A stretch of 64,000 bases of DNA from Cinclus cinclus. Its lineage: Eukaryota; Chordata; Aves; Passeriformes; Cinclidae. The stretch lies in contig NC_085047.1 of NCBI RefSeq assembly GCF_963662255.1, positions 46,097,006-46,161,005 of the forward strand, given 5' to 3'. Position 1 is the first letter of the stretch. Each line of letters begins with the position of its first letter. Both the position numbers and the translations under genes were made by a program. The notes beneath the pieces are model-generated. The model made no database searches and was not told where the DNA came from. It saw only the letters and a list, made by a program, of their open reading frames with translations. Below, in pieces: positions 1 to 12,300 of this stretch.

Positions 1-3000
1 TTGCGGCTGGGTTGCACACTGAGGTAACTTTGGGGATTTCTTTGGGAGATGTGTTTTGCTTTGCTGGGGATTTTTTTCTTTCAAGTATTAACTGACAATA
101 AAATTAGTTTCCCTGTCACACAAAAAATTGATTATAGTGAATTAAGGCAAAAAAAAAAAAAAAAGAAAAAAAAAAAAGAAAATGCCTTAATCCCATCACT
201 ACTAATAGATATGTACTACTTCATTTTCCTTTACCATGGTCTTCTGTTTGGTGCTTCTGTGTCTATGATGCATTCAGGTTTAAGACTGGATTCTCACAGG
301 TTTGATGAAAGGCTAACAACCTTAAAATCAGCTGTTACATACTTACATGGTGTGTACATGCTGTATACAGTTGCTGTATTCAGCCACAAAATCAAATCCT
401 ATACAACAACTTCATAAAAACAACAAAGAAGAGATATATCCGAATTGCAGTGATCCCACCCTACAACCCAAGAATGTAAAAATTTTTTTAGAACATTAAT
501 TCATTTCAGTGTTTCTGCTATACCTTGGCCATCTGCACAAAACTAAATTCAATTCAAAGAATCCAACACATGAATGTAACTGGTATTTCCATCTCTTCTA
601 TTAAAAATCAGTTGGTTTGTGGTTTTCATGTAGAACAAGACTTAAAGTTATTTTTGGAAATCTGCTGTAGATATAAAATTAAACCACACTTTTCTCACTT
701 TTGTATGTTTCTTTATTCCCTCTCTCCCATTTTTTTTGTTCCATTTACATACAGGACCCTCCACACTTATTCCTAAATCAAGCACTTAACATCCCGCATA
801 CAATTAGCATGTAAATTCAATCAAATTATACAGCTATGCTTTACTCTACAGAAATTGAGATATAAAAGCACACTAGTAAATCCAGGAATAATGGAAGCTC
901 TAGACAAATAATTTACCCAAACAAATGGAAAAATCTTATCCACATGTGTACGCAGTAACACAGTCCAGTTCCTTTTGAATTTCATACCTATAATTATGAG
1001 CATTTTATTTTCCACTCAAGGGACCACATACAAATCACTTGAGTTTTTACCCACATTTACAAAGTTGTGTTTTTTCTTTCAATATGATTTGCGTGTATAA
1101 TAATCAGAGGGGTTTTTTTATTTTTTTATAACAAGCAGAGGGTTTTTTTAATAGTTTTACCTGTAAGTATGCTGTGCTTATCTCTGAATGGTTTTCCAAA
1201 TAGCTCCTTTGATTAGGATAAAAGGGCTGCTGTTCCAAACAAAAGAAAGTTCTTGCACTGCTTTTAAGAGTCAGGCTGAGGTCATTAATAAGGATACCTC
1301 CAAACTTCAATTATATTAACTTTCAGACTATCTTAAGGAAGTTCAGGATGGAAAAGACCTATTAAATCTATCCCACTGAAAATGAACACATTGAGGGTTT
1401 GCTTCCATGCATTTAAAAACATAAAAAGTACCATTTTAATGAAAAATTATTTCCAGTTTGTTTATTCTACAAGTAGCATTTTAGACAATTTTATAACTAA
1501 CTTCAGTATAACATGGATTACTGTGAAAATACACCTGTCTACAGGTGTGGTTTTAAAACTACTTCATGGGAAAATACCCAAAACTATAACAAAATGCACT
1601 TAACTGGTGAGATTGCTAAAACGTTATACTTTACAGTGTATCTGGAAAGGTAACAAAAGATAATATAAAAACAATCCCATGGGAAAAATTAGACCTGAAA
1701 TTAGGTATTCCAAGTTTTTAGTCAATCCCCTTATTGTTAGTAAGATCTTACATTTCAGTAAGTGAATTTTTAAGAAAGAAAGTGCTTTCATGTTACTATA
1801 GTTTAACATTTGCCACCAAACTAGCACTGAATACCAATAATCTAAAGTAGTAATGTCCAACCTCTACATTTCCCATAGGCCATACTCACTCCCTTCTTAC
1901 AACTCCCGAATCAGGAAAGTTTGGACTGATATTCCCTCATGCTAGGAGTGAGTTAACAGCTCAAGGAAAGCACCAAACTCCAAGGTGAGCATCTTAATAA
2001 CAATACAGTGCCTATATCAATAATTTGAGGGCTTCTGAGAAGACAAATTGCATTGGAGATATGTGCTCTCTGAAGTCACCCACTCTTGGCCGCAAGCACA
2101 AGCTAACAAGATGCTGCATGCATAAAACCACCCATGGATATGCAACACTTCAAGTCTCAGGAATGGATTCTAGAACCCTTTCACATTTGTGGTCCAACAT
2201 AAGCTGACTCTAGTTGCTACCCTGCCTTCTGTGCTATTTTAGTAGTTTGATTACACTTTAATTTGACTTGGGAAAAATCATGATCTAACTTGTTATAAAA
2301 AATAGATAAATTAGGAAGTAGGCAAAAAAATTTCTTTCTGCAACATATTGAAGTGAAACGAACTTCGTGCCACCAGAGCACACTAGTTAATCACTGAACA
2401 TCTCACCTCCAAGCATATTTTCTCCCTTCAAAAGGCCTACAGGGTTTTGGTTTTTACTTGAGAATCTGCCTTTAGATTGGTTATTTCAGCATTTTTGAGC
2501 CAAGTTATCACAAGGTAGATTGCAACTGTTTAGAAATATGTAGATCATAAATGTCAACAGTGTTTGTGTTTAGTACCTTTCAAAGAATTTGTAATTGCAA
2601 ATTATTCTACATCTGAAATCAAGAGAGGAAAAGAGGGGAATTAATTTGGTATAACATTTTAAAATGTGGCAGCATACTTTAGATCAGAATGCGTACTATG
2701 TATATTATGCATTATGCTTAAAATTACATTAATGCAGTACTTAGTTCACACTGTCTTCTTGCCATCTATTTTAAATTTAGTTTTAGTAAGAATCTCCAGC
2801 TTATTATATCTTTATGTACAGCTACATAAAAAACCGTGGACAAGAAATAAAACAACTGCATGTCAGGACTTTTCTTTCTAGCCACAGTAATTGGTGATTT
2901 TCTTAGGAAATAAATACAGTAAAGTATATTAGGATGACCACAAGTTTCCCAAGATATGATTTATCTAAGAAGCACTGGTCAGAATAGCGTTTAACTTAAA

Positions 3001-5855
3001 TGGAATAGTAAAGCTTTGTTATCTTTAAGCACCAACATTGTAACTCACAGGAAAATCAGGCAGTTTAGGAATGTGAAACTTCAGGAATAATGTAAAAGCT
3101 CAGTAAGTACACTACAAAAGTGCACCGTAGTTGGCAGATTCACTCACATATATTCTAAGCCTATTTGTTTCAGCGTAGCATATAGCAGAGTCAGGACTTC
3201 ACTGTGCTTTCCAGTCAACAGTGCAAATGTAGTTAAAAACTTGAGTGCATGTGTATACAGAAAATATTATAAACTGATCAACCAGATGAGGAGCAATAAA
3301 AATTGAACACTTTAGCAGAAGGGCAGAACCTTCATGCTGGCCACATCTACGAATTTTTAAGAAACAACTTGGGACCATTCCTTTTTTCACAAAATTAGGT
3401 GTTTATTGTATAGCTAGGATCAGTTACTACCACATTTGGCAAAATGAGAAGTACTGCCTTTAGACTTGAGCCAGGCAGCCCAAAGAAAACTTTTAACAGC
3501 TGAACTTATCATTGTGTCATCAGCTGCAAAAGGCATTCTTCATTAACTCTTTACAATCTGCCAAAAATAAGTTTCATTATTTATTTGTTAGGACCTGGTT
3601 CATGGACATTTTAAAATAGGTAAATGATTTTCTGCAGAAAGGACAGCTGGCAAATCCACTGCTACCATGCAGCAGAGCTATCCCTCCAAGTCAGAGGTTT
3701 ACAGGAAGGGCAGGTCATAACTGTGGAATGACAATCACTAATGTTAAATAAAATCTAAAATAACTTTCAAATACATGCATACCTCCACCAGCTACCAAAA
3801 AACACAGTGCAACAAACATGCACTTAAAATAGCATGAAGATGGCATGGGAAGTATGAACCACTTCTGCAGATTCAGTATATTTATTGTTCTTCTGAAACA
3901 TACTCAGATACTACAAGGAGGGTTTATATAGCTAAACAAATACACAAGAGCTAGCTAAAAGGCCTGAACAACACAGACTTTCTCCTTTGAAGAAAATGAA
4001 CCAGCCCTTTGAATCTAGTTTAATTTGTATTTAAAATATGCCCTGTACAGCTTCACAGTAGAGAACTACCAATTCACACCAATACTTTCTCAATCCCCTA
4101 AAAAAAGTCATGTACAAGGGCAGAAAAGATGAGAAAAAAGGTAAACTTAAGACACCTTACTAGATACCAATGTAAACTGCATTTTTAACTGAATGAAGGA
4201 CACTAGAGCAGAGAGCTTAAGTAGTTGCCATATGCAAACACTAGTTTATAGCAGTGAAAAAACAGTAATTTTACCAATTCTTGAGGTTCACGACCAGTGT
4301 GTCAAGCAAAACCATTTGCCGTTTGGTTGAGGTTTATTTTAAGAATGAGTGCTATAATGTGACACATATACCATGGGGAAAGAGTATTTCAGACTCTAAA
4401 GATAACTCAGTATTGTATTACAAAGTGTGGCATGTATCAAGTAATGCAAAAAAGACAATCTAAAGGAAATCTAAAGGAAAATGCTTTGCAGGTAGAGATG
4501 TCACATGTGAGGACCTACACACTTAGTTACACTAAGGTAACTCCTGAACTGAAGGAAAACAGTATATTAAGCCATATAACACTGTCAATTTAAGTAACAG
4601 TGTATTTCCAAAATGCCAGCAATAATGCAATTTTCTTGTTAACTATTTGCTCAAAATTCAATCCACCAAGCCAATCACAGCTAGATTAACAAGTAACACA
4701 CAAAAGCCCTCTGTGCTGCTTGCATCCCATGCTCAGTTATGTATATACCATTTGGATGTTACTGGGGTACCAGGTTATTTCAAATCAGTTTTTAACCAGT
4801 TTAGTATCACAATTCATGCAGGTAAAATTTAGTAAGGTCTACCTCTGAAAATGTGAGTGAACTGATAAAAAAGAACATTACTATTTTCCAACTATTTTGC
4901 ACAGGAAAAAGAGTAATAATAACCAACCAATATACCTACTTATTTGCCATTGCAGGAATAGAACCAATAGGTCTTTTCCATCATCTTCCAAGACTGACAA
5001 AACAGAATCATAATAAGCTTCCTAATAGTTTTACTCTCAGTTTTATCTTAAAACTCAATCAGCAAATCTACCCTGAAGTGTGCTGTAAATGGGCATTTTC
5101 CAAATTCTTTGTTCTGTAAAACTTTTCTGAAGAATACTCGCATGCAATCCTTCTAAATGCAGATTACTCAACTGTAAGTGAACACTTATTTTCACAGGAA
5201 AACATGTATTTGCTCCCTAATCAAAGAGTTACTCATTGATAACAGACATGTTTTTATTCAAACCAAACACTGGGGGAAATGTATTCTTAATAATGATGTG
5301 CAAATGCAGCGGAAAGCTTTTGACCAGCGTGCAGAAATGTCTCCTTCCTTGCAATGGAAGATACTTTTACCATCAGCAGAACACAAAGATGTCACAACCC
5401 ATTTTCTCCTCCATGAATATGATTTAGGTAAATTCACTCACACTGTCATGAATAAAGCATACATAGAGACACCTTTCCAAAGATTTTTTTTTTTCCCCCT
5501 CCTCAAGTTAAATTTTCTAATAAATTGTCTGACAGATAACCTCTGTTGATAAGACTACTGTGACTAAATTTGCAATGGCGGATTGAGATGCAAGGACACA
5601 GTATCTTCGAGAACACTTTGTATAAAATTTTATGCCCTTTGAAAGTCAAAACAAAAGCAGGAGTGTTTTAAGTTTCTCATAGTATGTACTGCACCATGCA
5701 GTTTAGCTAAACACTCACTATTAAGAATGGAACTTTCTTGACACACCGTAGAAACTACATAAAAATTAAAATTATGCCACTTATAATTAAGCATAAAATT
5801 ATTCTTACTCGGTATTAGTAATAACATTCCCAAAATCCTTTCCGGTGATTTTTGT
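1..5855. other. PSPC1 3' UTR or downstream flank, no coding exon seen
   Basis: This AT-rich stretch has no open frame that resembles a known protein and no CR1 copy that I can see. It may carry a long PSPC1 3' UTR (minus strand), given its several AATAAA signals. A plus-strand AATAAA lies at 97-102, followed at 149-180 by a nearly pure A tract. In human the neighbour MPHOSPH8 is convergent with PSPC1 and ends close to it, so its 3' UTR might enter from the left. That is inference from synteny only. Confidence 0.5.
149..180 (+). repeat. A-rich tract
   Basis: About 32 nt are almost all A, interrupted by single G residues. It could be a simple repeat or the tail of an old retrotransposed copy. 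I see no recognisable insertion upstream of it. Confidence 0.8.
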
Positions 5856-5861
5856 TTTATT
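5856..5861 (-). terminator. PSPC1: Polyadenylation signal AATAAA, 3' end of a short PSPC1 mRNA
   Basis: AATAAA on the minus strand begins 267 nt past the stop codon and is followed by a G/T-rich stretch (GGATTTTGGGAATGTT). It is the first canonical signal after the stop and would give a 3' UTR of roughly 290 nt. Later AATAAA hexamers on this strand lie at 3881-3886, 3580-3585, 3402-3407, 1461-1466, 1117-1122 and 712-717, any of which could end longer mRNAs. Confidence 0.45.
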
Positions 5862-6127
5862 GTAATCAGATAACTGCACGTTTTACAGCATAGTCACACA
5901 TTGTATTTTGCTAGAGTCACAAACACATTGCCTTACATAATGATCCGCATCATTTCTGCTCTATACTACAAAGCCTATGACTGAATACAAAAGAAGTTTT
6001 ACAAAAGAAACTGTTTTAAAGGCTACAATAACAATAGAACCGTTTCCAGATAACAGCTAAAATTATAAAGGCATATCACTGTATAATTTTACTGGAATTT
6101 CTAAAACAGTAAGGAATGAATTAAGAT

Positions 6128-6313
6128 TTAGTATCTGCGACGCTTGTTAGGTCCTTCAAAGTTGCCCCCTGGATTTCCTCTACCAAAGCCACCAGGTCCA
6201 CCACTCACGGCACCTACACCACTCATTGGCGGCTGAGGAGTTTCAGAGCCCGTTCTACTAACCAGAGGTGAACCCATCTGGGATGGGCCTCCTTGAGGGA
6301 ATCTCTCATTATG
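6128..6313 (-). CDS. PSPC1: PSPC1 terminal coding exon 9
   Basis: The exon is 186 nt of coding sequence from acceptor TTGTGTTAG|CAT to TAA (6130-6128). It encodes residues 469-529, from [16 protein letters not shown] to [11 protein letters not shown]. The basic KRRR followed by a terminal Tyr matches the end of human PSPC1. That tyrosine (Y523 in human) is, as I recall, a reported phosphorylation site. The exon continues into the 3' UTR below 6,128. Confidence 0.97.
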   Translation of the reverse strand, partial: HNERFPQGGPSQMGSPLVSRTGSETPQPPMSGVGAVSGGPGGFGRGNPGGNFEGPNKRRRY

Positions 6314-9300
6314 CTAACACAAGTCCATTTGGAACATGCCAAATGTGAGTTACAACAAAAACCACAAGTGATGTTGTCATGGAGTTCAGCAGATAGTCCA
6401 GCAGAATCAGGATCACACATAGAAGGAAGAAAGGAGCAATTCAATTAGTTATTATGGAAAAAGAGCTGGAAATTAAAGAGTGCTAACGTTATGCTCCAAC
6501 TTTGTAAAGCAAATTAAAAACTAAAAACAATACTTAAGACCAACTCTGGTGCTGAATGTAACTTATCCTTACAAGCACATAGAAGCAACACATATTCTCT
6601 ATGTAACAGAGGAGACAGCAAACAGTTTTATATCTGAGCCCTATATACCAACTACAAAGCTTCGCCCTTAAATAAATCAGAGATACATTGTCAAACTAGG
6701 AGGGGACGAAATCAGCTTTTGCATTTCTAGGCACTGCAGATTTATTCTTTTAATAGCCTTAGTACTTCTATACCCACATATTTATGGATATTTCAAGTCC
6801 ATGCGACCTGGAGTTAGCCTTTTGTATTGGAGCTTAAAAGATCTTTAGTTAAGACTTTTAAAATTCTGAAATTCTGTCCAAAGAAAACTACATTAGTGAC
6901 AAAATGCGCAATTTTGGACTATTGCTAGATTATTAAAAACTCCATATCTAACTAAGGCTCATTCTGAAATATCAGTGTGAGATAAAAATCCAGTTATTAT
7001 TCCATATTTGCTTTTCCTTAGCTCTATGCTTAATATTAACAAAGGTATATATCCTTACACAGATTTATGTGCTTAATTTCTAAGCAAAAAACATCCATCT
7101 GAGCACTTACAATTCAGTGTTTATGTAAGTGCCTAAAAACAGAACTCCACGTGGAGAAATTACTCAACATAAACCATTAAAAGCATGGAAATATAGTACA
7201 ATCTTATGTGGGAATACCTCCACATTCACCAGTTAAGGACAGTTACACTTTCAGAAGAAATTTCTTCTGTACAGAGATCTACATCAACTCCCCAGGTATT
7301 CAGACTTCAATAAGGACATTTAAGACCAGCACTTTATTTATATGCCTTAAACAGGAAAGAATTCTTCTGAAAGCCTAACTCCAGTAACAGTTGTAGAGTT
7401 CAGCAGCTCTGCAGTCTGCTAATTCATATATATATATATATACACACACACATATATATATAAAACTAACTAAATACATAACTAAACCCCCTTAATTTTA
7501 TCTATGTAGTTAAAAGTACATGCAACCTAGATAATGGGTGATATGTGCATTGTTTCAAGTGTAACACTGTATACAAGAAAGGTTACTTCAAGAGCTGCAC
7601 AAAGATCTACTAGGGAGCTAAAGCATTTTTAACTCTGTAGCACTGGGTAAAAACTGTTTTAAAATTATCTTAATGCATGACAGCTTGTTAGCAATGTATA
7701 TGAATTTCAACAAGTAACTTATCATATACTCCTGATTGGTTTTAATATTTGACTTTTGGATAAAAAGTTAAGTCCTCTTTCCAATAAGGACTCCTCTTAT
7801 CAGCTAGGAAGAAAACTGCTGTAATTAGCTACTTGCATTATTAAGTGGGGAAAACTAATAAAAGTTCAAAAACAACCCAGGTTTCAAAAGACTGCAATGA
7901 AACAAAAGGGAGACTGCTACAACTTTCTCTTCAAGACTTCAGACAAACATCCAATTAAAAACATTATACCTATGAAGATTATAGATTTATATAAAGAATA
8001 CTCTTCATTTCCCTCAGTGGAAAATAACTGTTATAGTGTTTTAGTAGATAGCCCTTGAAAGATCTTTAAAGTATCTTTCTAACAACAGCAATAATACAAT
8101 AAGGCTATTCCCTTTTGTAGGGGAGTGACCCCCCAAGTTAAAAACCTTCAAGGACCGAAATGAAGGAAAAACTAAAATCTAATTAATTGCATCCTTCAGA
8201 AGCATGCATAAGAAAATGGAAGGAAAAAGAATTTTTTTAAACATGCATTTTGAAGTGTCAGCACATTTCCTACATTTCCATACCTGGAATGACTTTTTGT
8301 AGAAAAACAACAGTTCAAATTAGATACTGTGATTTACAATACCACGTTCTTTTCCCTACCTCTTTTTCAGTGTCTATATAATCACAAGATAAAGTTCTCA
8401 AGGTGACCAGTAACAGAGTGGTCTCCAGCAAAAGCATTTCCAAATCCACAATTTTATGAATAGCATCCACCCCACTTTGTGAGAAATGACACAACTGATA
8501 AAATAAGCTGTCTCCTATGATGTGAAGTAAGATCATCTCCATTTTATCTGGCAAAAACCAGACCCACAACGTATTTTGTGCAAAATCGAAATCTCATTTT
8601 TTTCTATGAAACACAGGATTTTGTTCTAACTTCATTATACAGATTGCTCAATCACAGACAGATACTGTTGAGAAGGTATAGCTAAAAAAACACAGCTACA
8701 AAATACTGCTGTGTTCCAATAAAACTGTAACAGAATAACTGTTAATACTATATATTCCTTTAGATCACACCACCACTAATCCAAATATCTAGTAACAGAC
8801 CAGCACTGAAAAAATATGTGAAAGTCAGATATCAAATTATATAGTTGTTTCTCTACATAAGACATTACAGCTAGGAAAAGTAACTGGCTATGAGAAAAAA
8901 GCAAGAATGGCTAGTGCTTTAACTGCATCCCAATGGCCTATCTGCTCTCCATTAAAAAACCCAGACATATAAAAGACATTCCCTATTACCCGTGGCAATT
9001 GGGCAGTATTATTTTTGTTGTATTGATATAACACTTATCAATAGCTGTTGGCTTCTGATTTTCTAAGTGGCATAATTACTGCCAATCTCATGCGCTTAAC
9101 AGTGTTAGAAAAGAAATACAAAGAACACTAAAGTTGTTTTAAAAAATTAAATAGTTTACGCAAAGATATCTTCACACTTTGCACTTTCCAACATTTAACG
9201 GTTCATCAAAAAACCCAACAAGCTTATTCTCAGAATTTAGTTTTACTAAAGGAACAGCAAAACTCTAAATTTACAGGTTTTCATTCCTAAGGGAAGTAGG

Positions 9301-12300
9301 ATTTTCACAGTAATACCAAAAAAAGTATTTTTCTTTCAGGCTGTAAATTATTTGCATGAAAAGGTTTCACCAATTACTTTTAGCAGATCTGAAACATGTA
9401 ACATATTTTTCCTCAGCGTGAAAATACCTTTGGTAATAAAAATGGGCCATGAGACATGACAGCTATTCAAAGGAATTAAATTTGTGATACATTACCACTG
9501 TTCCATTATCTGGCATCATTGGTGTTCCCATATTTGCAGCTCCTTCTGGTCCCATGGAAGGACCAGGACCCATTGCAGGGCCAGGTAAAGTTCCTCTGTT
9601 GTTCATATTCATACCCATCATTGGAGGAGGGCCTTGGTTACCAGCAGGTGCTGGGCTAAACGCATCTATGCAAAACAATCTATACTTAGAGCTGTCCTAT
9701 CTTAATTTTACAAGAACAAACAAATAGTTTACAATATTTAAAAAGCCAAATGTACAAGACTTCAAATACTTGAAAAGAAAATTCTTTGAGACTGTACATT
9801 TATCTCAATCATCTGCTTTTAAACAGATTTTAAATAATCTCTATTATTCTGCATTGCATAATTTGCCTCATGTATATGAAAATCCCAACCTTTACAGCTA
9901 AATATAGCTGTACAGTTTCTCTGCAGGAACCAAAGTGTTCATACTGCATCTATATGGAATATGCACACCACAAATTAACAAATATCTCAAGTGATTTTAC
10001 AGATATTGGCAGCTATATGGCATCTTGGCTCTTTAGGGATCTTAACAGACAAAATGGACGTTTGCAAGAAGTCTTCTACCAGTACTATGTTAACTGGTAT
10101 AGTATACAGTAGATTAGCCTAAGGTCTAAAAACAGTAACAGAGATGGTACTCAACTTCACAATAAATTATTTGTAATATAGAATAAATAAAATCTCACAT
10201 TCAGCTGTAATTTCTTATGGTACAAGTACCAGAAAACTAAGTAGGTTTTTTTTTTTTAGAACTTGAAATGACACAACAATCTCCTCCAGAAGTCTGAATC
10301 AAAGAGATAGAAGAAGAAAATCTTGAAAACATATTCTGAGGAGATAATTTAGCTGTAGTATTACACTAAGAAGCATCACTCTGCCAGTACTCCCTAACAC
10401 ACTGAACACATAGGTAAAAATGCCTTCACAGTATTTTTGCATGTTGCTGTAAGAAAAATTTCTGATTATCTACCTCACACCTTACTATTATGACGTATCA
10501 ACTTCAAGGCTGGTGGGGATGCATTCCTTCCATTCTGCACAATAATGTGTTCTTTTCAGCCCAAAGTATGCATCCAAAATTTGATAATGGAACAAAGCAT
10601 ACCTCTGGAATTTAGTGTACACTTCATGCATACACTTTCATAATATAAAGAAATCTGACACGTTGCTAGACTAATAAGCCTGTTGTTTATATTTTTAAAA
10701 TAAACCTTCTCACTTCTCGCCATAACTGAAGTTTTTTAGTAATTCACATATAAATAGACATCATTCAAAGAGGCCACTTTGCACAGATACAGTACTGTGA
10801 CTATCTGCAGACATGCACAATTACATCTTGATTACTTGCCTTGAGAGCACCATGTCACAGCAGCCAGTGAAACCATGGCATTCAAGATACTGCTGCTAAA
10901 ACTGAAGACCTGGGTTTGATCATACACATTAGGCCAACCACAAACTCCTTAGCAAAAACCATGCACGCTACACAGTAGCACATGAGAAGTGCTAATAAAC
11001 AAGTTTACTACAAGGGACAGAAATCCTGTATTCTGGAAAAGCAGAAGTCTTGGATCTTAGTAATGAATAACTCCCAGGTTTCTCCCTGTAACACTAAGTC
11101 AAAACAAAGGTACACTCAGGATGTTTCTTATGATCAGTTCATGCAGCAGGTAGAAGACTAGGCTACAATTCAAGAAATTTACAGTAGCATATGCTCTAAA
11201 ATGTTTTTTACTGTCACCCATTCAATTAGATATAGAAGGAAAGTTAAGTCTAAACTGCCTATGTAAGGAGAAACCTTTATTCTCAGAGCCTAGAGGCACT
11301 CTGCAGGACGATCATGATGGTAGCAGCACTTAATGCAGGCAGTAGTACCACTAACTAAATGCTAAATTACTTGCTATTGGTTTGCTTATCAGACTAATTA
11401 AACTGAGCCAGGTGGCCACCCACAGATCCTGTCACTTATCTGTCAACTGCCACTAAGTTCTAGTGTTCCATATCATACAAATGCACCCAGGATGGCAGAT
11501 AGCAACTTATACTATCAAACCTCTAGGATACTGATCCTGTTTCAGGCAGAGTCAGATCTGAAAGGAGCACAACTACACAGTATAATGTAAGGAGACAGTG
11601 CAGTCCTGCACACTTTCAGTGAGAGGCCACAACAGTATATTAGCTGTAAATCAAAGGTCCTCCAAAATCCCCCTATTTTCAAAGCAGACCCCAAGAGCTT
11701 GTCCTTTCTTTTTGGTGGAACACTGATGTGAGGAGTTAATTTACAGCACCATGTTCAGCAACAGATGGAAAGCAGTCATTAGTGTTCATGCCACAGTGCA
11801 GACACTAAAAAAAGTCCTTTTCTACAAACTGAAGGGCTGAAAAAGCCCACTCTAAATGTTTGAAATGCACCAACAAGAAAGTCAATCTTCATCAATGAAG
11901 AAACTGCTCCCCCAAAAAACCCCCTTTTTCCATATCTAAGTTTATAATCTGCACTTAGCACTATGGATCCAGTTAAATGCTCTGATGAGGTAAACATATT
12001 CTCTCAGAACTTGTTTGTCATAGAAAGCTGTAAAAATTAGCAGTTTTGCACAAGTCAACCCAACAAATCAAACCTGTCACAAAGGTACTCTGCTTTCTAA
12101 GAAAATTATCATTCAGGAATTCCAGTTATTGGAGATATTGCAGCTCCCTTTGTCCCCCATTATAAAAAGTCACAAATGGCACCTGTAAAGGTCAGTTTAA
12201 AATGAAGTTACAATCCAACAGATATATGAAGAAACAATGCTACTGTCAACAACTAAATATCTACTATTTAAAGGTCTACTGTAAAGTTTTGTGGTCAACT

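Noticed and set aside
149..180. Possible tail of a processed pseudogene
   Set aside because: The sequence upstream does not resemble a recognisable gene copy, and no target-site duplication was visible.
5178..5549. 123-codon plus-strand frame
   Set aside because: It lies antisense in the PSPC1 3' flank with no recognisable motif; a plausible chance frame.
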